NCBI RefSeq assembly: GCF_914271435.1
Contig: NZ_CAJZAI010000004.1
Coordinates: 372,001-436,000 of the forward strand
Direction: 5' to 3'
Origin: Cupriavidus laharis
GTDB lineage: Bacteria > Pseudomonadota > Gammaproteobacteria > Burkholderiales > Burkholderiaceae
DNA length: 64,000 nucleotides
In this document: positions 36,968 through 44,958 of the stretch, one piece after another
Numbering within the stretch: the first letter of the stretch is position 1
Layout of the letters: each line of letters starts with the position of its first letter
Translations under genes and position numbers: made by a program
The notes under the pieces: model-generated
What the model was told of the DNA's origin: nothing
Database searches by the model: none
The model's input: the letters and a program-made list of their open reading frames with translations, nothing else

Positions 36968-37552
36968 TCAGGGCGTGACGGTCGCCCGGCTGGTCAGCGG
37001 GCGCATGGGCTTGTCGATATCCAGGCTGTGCAGCCGGAAGCTGCTGTCCTGCAACCGGCCGGCCGCGCGGTCGGCAAAGAAGCAGCGCAGGGTATGGATG
37101 ACCGTGGGGAAGGCGAGTTCGTCCCACGGCACGTCGGCTTCTTCGACCAGCTTCACTTCGAGGCTTTCCTCACCGGGGGCAACATCCAGGTCATCCAGCG
37201 TGGCCAGGTAGAAAAGATGCACCTGGTGCACGTGCGGCACGTTCAGGATCGAGAACAGTTCGCCGACCTGCACGCGGGCGCCGGCTTCCTCCAGCGTTTC
37301 GCGCGCAGCAGCCTGTGCCGTGGTCTCTCCGATCTCCATGAAGCCGGCCGGCAGCGTCCAGAAGCCGTAGCGCGGCTCGATCGCGCGCTTGCACAGCAGG
37401 ATCTTGTCTTCCCAGACCGGGATCGTGCCGACCACGTTACGGGGATTGACATAGTGGATGGTGCCGCAGTTGTCACAAATGCTGCGCGGGCGGTTGTCGC
37501 CGTCAGGTACGCGCAGCACGACCGCATGGCCACAGTTCGAGCAGAATTTCAT
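36968..37552 (-). CDS. Nudix hydrolase with N-terminal zinc ribbon
   Basis: A 194-residue protein. Two Cys pairs at the N-terminus, CSNCGH and CDNCGTIHY, form a zinc ribbon, followed by a full Nudix box [22 protein letters not shown] in the pattern Gx5Ex7REUxEExGU. NudC-like enzymes with this layout split NADH or other nucleoside diphosphates. The start is the ATG at 37552 ([10 protein letters not shown]). It is first of a co-oriented row with aat, bpt, pyrD and the aldo-keto reductase. Confidence 0.9.
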   Translation of the reverse strand: MKFCSNCGHAVVLRVPDGDNRPRSICDNCGTIHYVNPRNVVGTIPVWEDKILLCKRAIEPRYGFWTLPAGFMEIGETTAQAAARETLEEAGARVQVGELFSILNVPHVHQVHLFYLATLDDLDVAPGEESLEVKLVEEADVPWDELAFPTVIHTLRCFFADRAAGRLQDSSFRLHSLDIDKPMRPLTSRATVTP

Positions 37553-37651
37553 GAGGGGCGTCCGGGAGGAATGGGGCAAAGTGTATCACCGCGCGGCCGG
37601 GCTGCCTGAGGGTGCGAAGGCGCCAATGCGTGCGCCGGGCCCGGAAAGCAA

Positions 37652-37673
37652 AAAGCCCGCGATTGCGGGCTTT
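37652..37673 (-). terminator. Terminator downstream of the initiator tRNA
   Basis: AAAGCCCGC (37652-37660) and GCGGGCTTT (37665-37673) pair perfectly around GATT; on the minus strand the stem is followed by TTTTTGC. It lies 55 bp beyond the tRNA 3' end. Confidence 0.85.
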
Positions 37674-37727
37674 GCGGTGAACTGCCAATGAAGTGTTGGC
37701 GAATCCGGCATCGACGTGTTGATGCGT

Positions 37728-37803
37728 TGGTTGCGGGGGCAGGACTTGAACCTGCGACCTTCGGGTTATGAGCCCGACGAGCTGCCAACTGCTCCACCCC
37801 GCG
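37728..37803 (-). tRNA. Initiator tRNA-fMet (CAT)
   Basis: A 76-nt cloverleaf on the minus strand starting CGCGGGG and ending CCCCGCA-A-CCA with encoded CCA. The acceptor stem has the C1-A72 mismatch and the anticodon stem GGG-CTCATAA-CCC has three consecutive G-C pairs, both hallmarks of the initiator. T-arm GGTTCAAGTCC is present. No other tRNA is beside it. The remaining space 37804-37925 shows no gene. Confidence 0.95.
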
Positions 37804-37925
37804 TCCGTCGAAGCAATAATTATAGCGTAGCGGCTTCCGCATTGCAACACTTGTATTAGGAAATTATGTACAAGCGTGCCGGTCGGCCTGCCATGACCAT
37901 TAGACGATGATTGCTCAGGCGAGGT

Positions 37926-38678
37926 TCAGCCTTCTTTGGGGGCTTCGCTTGTGCGCTGCCACAGCGATGCGGCGAACTCGAAGCTGTCACGCTGCTGCAG
38001 GTCGTCCCGTTGCCAGATCACCCGGTCGCGGCGCACCGTCAGCATCCATGTGGTGGTGGCCAGTGGCTGCGGGTGTGCAAACGCCCGCGGTGTCATCACG
38101 GCGCCACACGGTCCGTGCTCAGGATCACGCACCGATGTGTAGCGGATCAGGCCGATGCCGGCTTCGCGCGCGACGCGGCCAAAGGCCTGGCAGGCTTCAT
38201 GGCTGTCGGGATTGGTCCATTGCGCGCTGTCCCGGTCGAAGGGCGGCGTATCCAGGGCCACGCCGTCGGTGCGCACGCTGACCTGGAACAGCGTCTGGGC
38301 GCGCGCGTCGATGCGAGGCAACACGGGGCTGTCATTCAGGAAGCGCCAGCGCCAGTAGCCCAGTTCGGCGCAGGCTGTGCGGATTTCTTCGGCGCCGTAG
38401 AACACTCCCGGTTCATGCTCGGCGCGAAAGCGCGAGCCCCAGGGCGACGGCGGGTAACGGAACGGCGTGAAGAGCAGGTAGTGGAGATGACGGGCTTCCG
38501 CGGGAACAGCGGGCTTGCCGGCATCGAGCACGGCTTCCAGCACCGCTTGCTCTTCCAGGCTGTCGACCAGTGGCATGGTCGAAACCACGTGCTGGGCTTC
38601 CACCGCACGCCAGAGGCTGAGCGCGAACGGCCGGCGCTCAGATGCGACCGCGGGTGGCGTCCAGGTAGTGAACGACAC
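37926..38678 (-). CDS. RES-domain toxin
   Basis: A 250-residue protein with the RES fold: the Arg in LSLWRAVEAQHVVSTMPLV, the block PPSPWGSRFRAEHEPGVFYG with the following Glu-Glu, and later the conserved Ser/Tyr positions. RES toxins degrade NAD (NAD phosphorylase or glycohydrolase activity) and are neutralised by an Xre/DUF2384 antitoxin. The gene begins with GTG at 38678 and overlaps the antitoxin by 41 bp, which favours coupled expression. The protein is a little longer than most RES toxins. Confidence 0.88.
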   Translation of the reverse strand: MSFTTWTPPAVASERRPFALSLWRAVEAQHVVSTMPLVDSLEEQAVLEAVLDAGKPAVPAEARHLHYLLFTPFRYPPSPWGSRFRAEHEPGVFYGAEEIRTACAELGYWRWRFLNDSPVLPRIDARAQTLFQVSVRTDGVALDTPPFDRDSAQWTNPDSHEACQAFGRVAREAGIGLIRYTSVRDPEHGPCGAVMTPRAFAHPQPLATTTWMLTVRRDRVIWQRDDLQQRDSFEFAASLWQRTSEAPKEG

Positions 38679-39027
38679 GAACCAGACCTTCGGTAGTGCG
38701 GATCATTTCGAGGGGTTTGCCGCCAAGCGCCAGGTTTTCGTTGGTCAGCCAGAGCCGGGCCTGCTCCCCATGCCCGAGGATGGCATCGAGCGAGCGGAAC
38801 AGGCGCACGAACAGTACGCCGAATTCCCATTCCTTGCGGTGCTTGTCGAGGATGTACAGGCCGGAAGCCATGCGCGACACCGAAGCTGTGCTGATACCGA
38901 GCACGCTGGCCACTATCGCCTGGCTGATGCCCAGGAAGCCGGCCGCGCGCATGACGGCCTTGGTCAGCGTCGTGCCAGGGTCCGGACCGCTGGCGGGTTC
39001 TGCCTCCGGAATTCGCCTCGATTGCAT
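38638..39027 (-). CDS. Xre/MbcA/ParS-type antitoxin of the RES-Xre pair
   Basis: A 129-residue antitoxin. The helix-turn-helix covers ISQAIVASVLGISTASVSRM; the C-terminal DUF2384 part has VRLFRSLDAILGHGEQARLW and ALGGKPLEMIRTTEGLVRVV, and the last residues LDATRGRI should plug the toxin site. It precedes the toxin, as is normal. A perfect palindrome and TATAAT lie 13-33 bp before its start. ATG at 39027. Confidence 0.9.
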   Translation of the reverse strand: MQSRRIPEAEPASGPDPGTTLTKAVMRAAGFLGISQAIVASVLGISTASVSRMASGLYILDKHRKEWEFGVLFVRLFRSLDAILGHGEQARLWLTNENLALGGKPLEMIRTTEGLVRVVHYLDATRGRI

Positions 39028-39039
39028 CGCCTCTGCTCC

Positions 39040-39060
39040 TGTTTCTTGAGAAACATTATA
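39040..39060 (-). promoter_or_regulatory. Promoter and palindromic operator of the RES-Xre pair
   Basis: TGTTTCT-TG-AGAAACA (39040-39055) is a perfect palindrome with 7-bp arms. On the minus strand a consensus -10 TATAAT (39055-39060) overlaps its edge, so the palindrome covers the transcription start. This is the expected layout for autorepression by the toxin-antitoxin complex. Confidence 0.65.
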
Positions 39061-39154
39061 GGCGAGTCATTTCAGAAGGGAAGCGACAGATGCATGAAGC
39101 CGCCCGCCGCGCGGCGGCGAGGCGGCAGGCGAGGCGAAAGAGCGTTGGCGGGTT

Positions 39155-40408
39155 TCAGTAAGTTTCGATATGCAGCCGGCCTTCGGCTTTCATGCTGGCC
39201 TCCAGTTCCGGCCAGGACAGCCCGGCGGCGGCGCAGACGTCGCCAAAGGCGGCCAGCACACCTTCTTCCATGCCCTTCAGGCCGCAGATGTAGATATGGC
39301 CGTGCGGGTTGCCCAGCAGGGCTGCGACGCCGTCGGATGCTTCACGGATGGCGTCCTGCACGTAGCGTCGCGGCACCTCGGCATCGCGCGAGAAAGCAAA
39401 GTGGATATCCAGGAAGTCCCTGGGCAGCTTCAGCAGCGGCCCGAAGTAGGGCAGCTCGCGCGAGTTGCGTGCCCCGAAGAACAGCATGCGGTGGCCGCTG
39501 AAGTGGTCCATGTTGCGGCGCATGCGCTCGGTCATGGCGCGCATGGGCGCGGAGCCGGTGCCGGTGCACACCATCATGATGCTGGCTTCGCGGTGATTGG
39601 GCATCAGGAAGGTGGCGCCGAACGGCCCCACCACCTGGACGGTGTCGCCCTTGGCCAGGTCGCACAGGAAGTTCGACGCCACGCCGCGCACCGGGTTGCC
39701 GTCGTGATCTTCCTCGACGCGCTTCACGGTCAGCGCCAGGTTGTTGTACCCCGGGCGCTCGCCGTCCCGAGGGCTGGCAATCGAGTACATGCGGATGTAG
39801 TGCGGCTTGCCGGCGGCGTCGGTGCCTGGCGGCACGATGCCGATGGCCTGACCTTCCAGTACCGGGAAGAAGTGCGTGCCGAAGTCCAGCACGATGTGGT
39901 GGATATCGCTGGAGGCGTCCTCCGCGGTCAGCCGGTAGTTGCCGGCCACCGTGGCTGTCACCGGTGCGCGCACGCCATGCAGGTTAACGTAAGGGTGTGC
40001 CGCCGACCATGGCGCCCGGGACGAGGTATGGCGGCTGGTTTCCACGGCCTGCACCGTCACGCCGTCTTCTACGGCCGCGGCGGCGGTGTCGGCGCGTACC
40101 GCCTCATCGGTGCCGGCGGCATCGAGGTCGGCGGCAGGCAGCGGCACCTCGGCCGGCAGTTCGTCCCACAGGAGCTGTTCCTCGATCGGGTAGGCCTGGC
40201 CTTTGAGCATGGTGCGCCAGTTGTCGATGGCGCCGGTGGGGCACGGCGACAGGCAGGCGTTGCAGGCGTTGCAGACGTCGGCCTTCACCACATAATTGCG
40301 CTCGTCATGGGTGATGGCATCGATCGGGCACGTGTCCTCGCAGGTATTGCAGCGGATGCAGATTTCCGGATCGATCAGGTGCTGCTTGATGATTTCGGGG
40401 GCGCCCAT
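39155..40408 (-). CDS. boxA: Benzoyl-CoA 2,3-epoxidase reductase subunit BoxA
   Basis: A 417-residue iron-sulfur flavoprotein. Two ferredoxin motifs, [15 protein letters not shown] and [15 protein letters not shown], open the protein; the C-terminal half is a ferredoxin-NADP-reductase domain with [11 protein letters not shown] (FAD), [13 protein letters not shown] (NADPH) and a terminal ETY. It supplies electrons from NADPH to BoxB, which epoxidises benzoyl-CoA. It is the last gene of boxC-boxB-boxA, 88 bp after boxB. Confidence 0.95.
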   Translation of the reverse strand: MGAPEIIKQHLIDPEICIRCNTCEDTCPIDAITHDERNYVVKADVCNACNACLSPCPTGAIDNWRTMLKGQAYPIEEQLLWDELPAEVPLPAADLDAAGTDEAVRADTAAAAVEDGVTVQAVETSRHTSSRAPWSAAHPYVNLHGVRAPVTATVAGNYRLTAEDASSDIHHIVLDFGTHFFPVLEGQAIGIVPPGTDAAGKPHYIRMYSIASPRDGERPGYNNLALTVKRVEEDHDGNPVRGVASNFLCDLAKGDTVQVVGPFGATFLMPNHREASIMMVCTGTGSAPMRAMTERMRRNMDHFSGHRMLFFGARNSRELPYFGPLLKLPRDFLDIHFAFSRDAEVPRRYVQDAIREASDGVAALLGNPHGHIYICGLKGMEEGVLAAFGDVCAAAGLSWPELEASMKAEGRLHIETY

Positions 40409-40496
40409 GGTATGTCTCCATGTGGGGCGGGGCCTGATGCGGCCCCGGGCTGACAGTCCTGTCTTTCTTGTGATGTCTTGCTGGCGAGGCGGCCGT

Positions 40497-41921
40497 TCAG
40501 TTGAACCGCACGTACTCGAAGTCCATCGGCTGGCGGTTGATGCCGACGGCCGGCGGCGCGATCCAGTTGGCGTATTTGCCCGGCTCGGCTACGCGCCCCA
40601 TCAGCGAGGCGACATAGGTGCGGTCTTCCTCCGTGGCCAGCCACTTGGGTGCATTGGCCTGCCACTGCGCTTCGGACAGCACCTCTCCGGTCGGCGACAC
40701 GTGAACATTGGACAACGTGCCGATCTTGCGGTTAAAGGCCTTGTGCGGCACCGTCAGCTTGAACGGGATGCCGTGCTTCTCGATCACCTTGTTCCAGCGC
40801 GCCACGCCGCCGATCGAATCGCGGATGTAGTCGTCGCGCAGCACCTCGTTGAGCGCGTTGAGCATCGGCACTTCGCGCTCGCCGAGCTGGCCGTCCCGCA
40901 CTTCCAGCACGCGGTAGACGTCGCCCTTGAGTACGTGGTCGTCGGTGCGCTTGCCTTCCTCGAAGCGGCCCTTGAGTCCGGCGCTGTAGAACGTTGCGGC
41001 ATTGGATGACTGGTCCGCCCCGAACAGGTCGATGGTCACGCTGTAGTGGAAGTTCAGGTAGCGCTGGATGGTCTCCAGGTCAATGACGCCGGCGGCGCGC
41101 ACGTCAGCGGGGTCACGGATATCGCGCTCGCGCATGACTTCGCAGGTACGCTGGATCACGCGCGACACGCCCGATTCGCCCACGAACATATGGTGCGCTT
41201 CCTCGGTCAGCATGAAGCGCGTGGTGCGCGCCAGCGGATCGAAGCCCGATTCGGCCAGCGCGCAAAGCTGGAACTTGCCGTCGCGGTCGGTGAAGTAGGT
41301 GAACATGAAGAACGACAGCCAGTCCGGCGTGCGTTCATTGAACGCGCCGAGGATACGCGGGTTGTCCTGGTCACCAGAGCGGCGGTCGAGCAGCGCCTCG
41401 GCTTCTTCGCGCCCGTCGCGGCCGAAATAGCGGTGCAGCAGGTATACCATGGCCCACAGGTGGCGGCCTTCCTCCACATTGACCTGGAACAGGTTGCGCA
41501 AGTCGTACAGCGACGGGCAGGTCAGGCCCAGGTGGCGCTGCTGCTCGACCGAGGCGGGTTCGGTATCGCCCTGTGTAACGATGATGCGGCGGAGGTTGGC
41601 GCGGTGCTCGCCCGGAACATCCTGCCACGCGGCTTCGCCCTTGTGCTCGCCGAAATGGATCTGGCGCGCCGGGTCGGCCGGCTGCAGGAAAATGCCCCAG
41701 CGGTAGTCGGGCATCTTCACGTAGTCGAAATGCGCCCAGCCCGACGGGTCGACCGACACCGCAGTGCGCAGGTACACGTCAAAGTCATGCGAGCCTTCCG
41801 GCCCCATGTCGCGCCACCAGTCCAGGAACGCCGGCTGCCAGTGCTCCAGTGCGCGCTGCAGTGCGCGGTCGTCCGCCAGGTTGACGTTGTTGGGGATCTT
41901 CTGGCTGTAGTCGATGCTCAC
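40497..41921 (-). CDS. boxB: Benzoyl-CoA 2,3-epoxidase oxygenase subunit BoxB
   Basis: A 474-residue class-I-like diiron oxygenase that inserts oxygen into benzoyl-CoA to give the 2,3-epoxide. Diiron ligands are seen in [15 protein letters not shown] and [13 protein letters not shown]. The best start is GTG at 41921 ([20 protein letters not shown] follows), with AAGGAGA 7 nt upstream; it gives the known BoxB length. It starts 29 bp after the boxC stop and is followed by boxA. Confidence 0.95.
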   Translation of the reverse strand: MSIDYSQKIPNNVNLADDRALQRALEHWQPAFLDWWRDMGPEGSHDFDVYLRTAVSVDPSGWAHFDYVKMPDYRWGIFLQPADPARQIHFGEHKGEAAWQDVPGEHRANLRRIIVTQGDTEPASVEQQRHLGLTCPSLYDLRNLFQVNVEEGRHLWAMVYLLHRYFGRDGREEAEALLDRRSGDQDNPRILGAFNERTPDWLSFFMFTYFTDRDGKFQLCALAESGFDPLARTTRFMLTEEAHHMFVGESGVSRVIQRTCEVMRERDIRDPADVRAAGVIDLETIQRYLNFHYSVTIDLFGADQSSNAATFYSAGLKGRFEEGKRTDDHVLKGDVYRVLEVRDGQLGEREVPMLNALNEVLRDDYIRDSIGGVARWNKVIEKHGIPFKLTVPHKAFNRKIGTLSNVHVSPTGEVLSEAQWQANAPKWLATEEDRTYVASLMGRVAEPGKYANWIAPPAVGINRQPMDFEYVRFN

Positions 41922-41950
41922 GGGGTGTCTCCTTGTCGGGTCGTTTGGCG

Positions 41951-43636
41951 TCAGACGCGGTTCCAATCAAAGCGGGCTTTGTTGCCGGTACCGAACACCT
42001 TGAGCGCGCCGTTCTCGCCCACCGCGTTGGGGCGGTTGAAGATCCAGTTCTGCCACGCCGTCAGGCGGCCGAAGATGCGGGTTTCCATGGTTTCACCGGG
42101 GCCGAAGCGCAGGTTCGCTTCGAGACCGGTGAGCGCATCGGGCGACAGGCTGGCACGTTCTTCCACGGCAATGCGGATCTCGTCTTCCCAGTCCATGTCG
42201 TCGGGTGCGGCGGTGATCAGGCCCAGCGAATCCGCACTGAGCGCATCCAGCGGCGCGCCGATGTGCTCGCGCGCGGCGGCGATGGCGGCTTCGTCTTCGT
42301 AGAAACGCGCGGCCAGCCTGGACAGGCCGTTGGGCATCGGGTAGCGGCCGAAATTGGCTGCGCTGAGAAACACGCGCGGCGCGTCATCGGGTGCGTCCGG
42401 CAGGTGCAGCATGTAGCTGCGGTCCGCCGCCAGTGCCAGTTCCAGCAGCGTGCCGGCGAAGCAGGAATCCTGCTCGATCAGTGCGAACTGGCTGCGTGAG
42501 GACACATCCAGCCGCGCGAGCGTACGGCGCAGCATGCCAATGGTCTCGCGCACGAACCAGTGGCTGGCGTGCGCTTCCATCAGCGCGTCGGCGGCCAGCA
42601 CGGCGGCGGGGTCGCCGTCGGTCTTCATGACCCACATGCCGATATCGAGGTGATTGGTCCGCAGCGTCAGGATGGCGTCGTCGAGTTCGCGTGCCATCTT
42701 GAGCGGCCACCACTGCACGCCGGCGGACACGATGCCTGCCAGGTCCGCCGGCTGGTGGCGGTCTGGCCCGAATACCGTGATGGTGGCCTTGCGCGCGGCG
42801 CGGTCGAGGTGGACACGCACGGTGTCATAGCGATAGCCGTCATCTTCGACGCTGCGCGATAGTGGCGTGAGTTCGACCCCGTGGTGGCCCTGCGGGCGGT
42901 CGCTGGTGGCGGCCAGCGCGGCGGCGCGTTCGGCAACGTATTCGGCAAAACGTGCGGGTTTGACCACTTCATCCACGAGCTTCCAGTCCTTGGCGCGCTG
43001 CCCGCGCACGCCTTCGGTGGTGGTGCAGAAGATGTCGGCGTGGTCGCGGCGCACGCGGCGCTTGTCGGTCACGCGGGTGAGCCCGCCGGTGCCCGGCAGT
43101 ACACCCAGCAGCGGCACTTCCGGCAGGCTGACCGCAGAGGAACGGTCGTCGACCAGCACGATCTCGTCGCAGGCCAGCGCCAGCTCGTAACCGCCGCCGG
43201 CCGTAGTGCCGTTGCAGGCGGCAATAAATTTCAGGCCCGAGTGGCGGCTGGCGTCTTCGATGCCGTTGCGCGTCTCGTTCGTGAACTTGCAGAAGTTCAC
43301 CTTCCATGCATGCGTCGACTGGCCAAGCATGAAGATGTTGGCGCCCGAGCAGAAGATGCGGTCGCGCGCGCTGGTCATTACCACCGTGCGGACTTCCGGA
43401 TGCTCGAAGCGGATGCGCTGCAGGGCGTCGTGCAGTTCGATGTCGACGCCCAGGTCATAAGAGTTCAGCTTAAGGGTATAGCCAGGCCGCAGCCCGCCTT
43501 CTTCGTCGACGTCCATCGCCAGCGTGGCGACAGGCCCGTTGAAAGTGAGCTTCCAGTGGCGGTACTGCTCGGGGTGGCGTTCAAACGTGACGGGTTCGGC
43601 GGATGCTTGTGTGGGGGCGGTTGCCGGCGCGGACAT
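41951..43636 (-). CDS. boxC: 2,3-epoxybenzoyl-CoA dihydrolase BoxC
   Basis: A 561-residue crotonase-superfamily enzyme, twice the usual crotonase length, as in BoxC. Oxyanion-hole segments are FCSGANIFMLGQSTHAWKVN and CNGTTAGGGYELALACDEIV, with the catalytic acids in SLPEVPLLGVLPGTGG. It opens and hydrolyses the epoxide to 3,4-dehydroadipyl-CoA semialdehyde and formate. It is first in the operon; CAAGGAGACAG precedes the ATG at 43636. Confidence 0.95.
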   Translation of the reverse strand: MSAPATAPTQASAEPVTFERHPEQYRHWKLTFNGPVATLAMDVDEEGGLRPGYTLKLNSYDLGVDIELHDALQRIRFEHPEVRTVVMTSARDRIFCSGANIFMLGQSTHAWKVNFCKFTNETRNGIEDASRHSGLKFIAACNGTTAGGGYELALACDEIVLVDDRSSAVSLPEVPLLGVLPGTGGLTRVTDKRRVRRDHADIFCTTTEGVRGQRAKDWKLVDEVVKPARFAEYVAERAAALAATSDRPQGHHGVELTPLSRSVEDDGYRYDTVRVHLDRAARKATITVFGPDRHQPADLAGIVSAGVQWWPLKMARELDDAILTLRTNHLDIGMWVMKTDGDPAAVLAADALMEAHASHWFVRETIGMLRRTLARLDVSSRSQFALIEQDSCFAGTLLELALAADRSYMLHLPDAPDDAPRVFLSAANFGRYPMPNGLSRLAARFYEDEAAIAAAREHIGAPLDALSADSLGLITAAPDDMDWEDEIRIAVEERASLSPDALTGLEANLRFGPGETMETRIFGRLTAWQNWIFNRPNAVGENGALKVFGTGNKARFDWNRV

Positions 43637-43650
43637 GGCTGTCTCCTTGA

Positions 43651-43710
43651 TGCACTATAGTGCCTTGCGGCTTTTAATGAAATATAGTGCATTGAGAAGG
43701 GCGATGCAAT
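43651..43710 (-). promoter_or_regulatory. boxCBA promoter with TGCA-box operators
   Basis: On the minus strand -35 TTGCAT (43704-43709), 17-bp spacer and -10 TATATT (43681-43686). TATAGTGCA (43683-43691) overlaps the -10; TGCA in the -35 is a second box; and a palindrome GCACTATAGTGC (43652-43663) lies downstream of the start, just before the boxC ribosome site. BzdR/BoxR proteins bind TGCA-containing repeats and are released by benzoyl-CoA. Confidence 0.6.
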
Positions 43711-43748
43711 CCCTTTCTGCGCGCTCTCACGGGGCGCGGTGTGCGGGC

Positions 43749-44678
43749 TCAGGCGGTAACGTGGGAAAGTTGGGCGCGCAATGCCTGCAGCGACGTGTTG
43801 GCGTCCTGGCCGCTGGTGTCGAGCGCCATGTCGGCGCGGGCGTAAAGCGGCATGCGCGCCTGCAGGATGCGGCGCAGGTCCGTCATGGCTTCGCGGTTTC
43901 CCTGCATGGGTCGCATGTCGCCCTGCGCCACCACGCGGGCCATATGTTCTTCCGGCGAGGTCTTGACCCATACCGTATAGCAGCGTGACAGCAGCAGGTT
44001 GAAGGTGGCTGGTTCCGACACCAGGCTGCCGGGGGTGGCCAGCACCATGCTGTCGTGCTCGCGCAAAACGCGTTCCAGCGCGCGCATCTCGTAGCGACGG
44101 TACGCGGCCTGCCCGTACAGCGAGTGAATTTCCGACAGGCTCGCGCCGGCTTCCTGCTCGATCACATTGTTGAGCTCGACGAACGGTAGATCCTCGGCAG
44201 CCGCCAGGGCGCGGCCAAGCGTGGACTTGCCGGCGCCGCGCAAGCCGATCAGGGCGACGCGGCGGTGGCGGGTGTCGCGCGATTCGGCGGGCGCCAGCGC
44301 GTGGCGGCATGCGTCGCGCACGCGGGCCAGGTCGCCGGTGGGCAACTGTGCCAGCCACTGCACGAGCTGCGCGAACTCGGTGGCCTGCTGGCCGTTGAGC
44401 CCGTCCACTTCCGCCAGCACGACCGGCAGCGGCACATCGAGCGCGTGCGCCACCTGGCGCAATAGCAGCACCGAGGCATTGCCCGTGCCGGTCTCCAGGT
44501 TGGCCAGATAGCGTTCCGAGACATCCGCGCCGCGCGCCAGGTCCTTGCGCGACATGCCGCGCGCGGCGCGCAGCGAGCGGATGCGCTCGCCCAGCTGCGT
44601 GAGATAGGGATCGCGTTCGCCATTGGCGCCGCTGGCGCGGACGTCGGGCGAGGGGAGCGGTTCGGGGTCTCGGCGCAT
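43749..44678 (-). CDS. boxR: BzdR/BoxR-type repressor of benzoate degradation
   Basis: A 309-residue regulator. The N-terminal Xre-type helix-turn-helix (about 25-80) includes MSRKDLARGADVSERYLANL; the C-terminal domain resembles shikimate kinase with the P-loop LIGLRGAGKSTLG and binds benzoyl-CoA in characterised relatives. The start ATG at 44678 (MRRDPEPLPSPDV) is preferred to a TTG at 44696; neither has a good ribosome site. It lies between the two box operons it should control, in the same direction as boxCBA. Confidence 0.93.
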   Translation of the reverse strand: MRRDPEPLPSPDVRASGANGERDPYLTQLGERIRSLRAARGMSRKDLARGADVSERYLANLETGTGNASVLLLRQVAHALDVPLPVVLAEVDGLNGQQATEFAQLVQWLAQLPTGDLARVRDACRHALAPAESRDTRHRRVALIGLRGAGKSTLGRALAAAEDLPFVELNNVIEQEAGASLSEIHSLYGQAAYRRYEMRALERVLREHDSMVLATPGSLVSEPATFNLLLSRCYTVWVKTSPEEHMARVVAQGDMRPMQGNREAMTDLRRILQARMPLYARADMALDTSGQDANTSLQALRAQLSHVTA

Positions 44679-44795
44679 GGCGGACAGGCGTATCAAACGT
44701 ATCAGGCAGTTTGGGCCGGCCTTTGTGCGGTATCCGGCCGGAAAAGGAGGCGAATTATAAGGCAGTCCCGCAGGGTAGCCGGCCGTGTGGTGTCA

Positions 44796-44845
44796 TATAG
44801 TGCATCTACTAACTTGCATGATAGGCGATATGAAATAAAATGCAT
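44796..44845 (+). promoter_or_regulatory. Benzoate-CoA ligase promoter with TGCA boxes
   Basis: -35 TTGCAT (44814-44819), 16-bp spacer, -10 TAAAAT (44836-44841). TATAGTGCA lies just upstream (44796-44804), TGCA is within the -35 (44815-44818) and again at the end of the -10 (44841-44844). This is the same plan as the boxCBA promoter, so BoxR probably silences both. Confidence 0.6.
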
Positions 44846-44958
44846 CAACAAGCCGATGCGTTCGCCTGTGCGCACCGGCATTCCAAGAGCGACCGGCCTG
44901 ACGCCGTCACGCTGCCGGGCACGTCTGCCGGCAACTGGCGACACCAAGGAGTGGAGAC

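Noticed and set aside
37728..39060. tRNA gene next to a toxin-antitoxin pair as a possible genomic-island boundary
   Set aside because: No integrase, no repeat of the tRNA 3' end and no base-composition shift can be seen; the genes beyond continue as normal chromosome.
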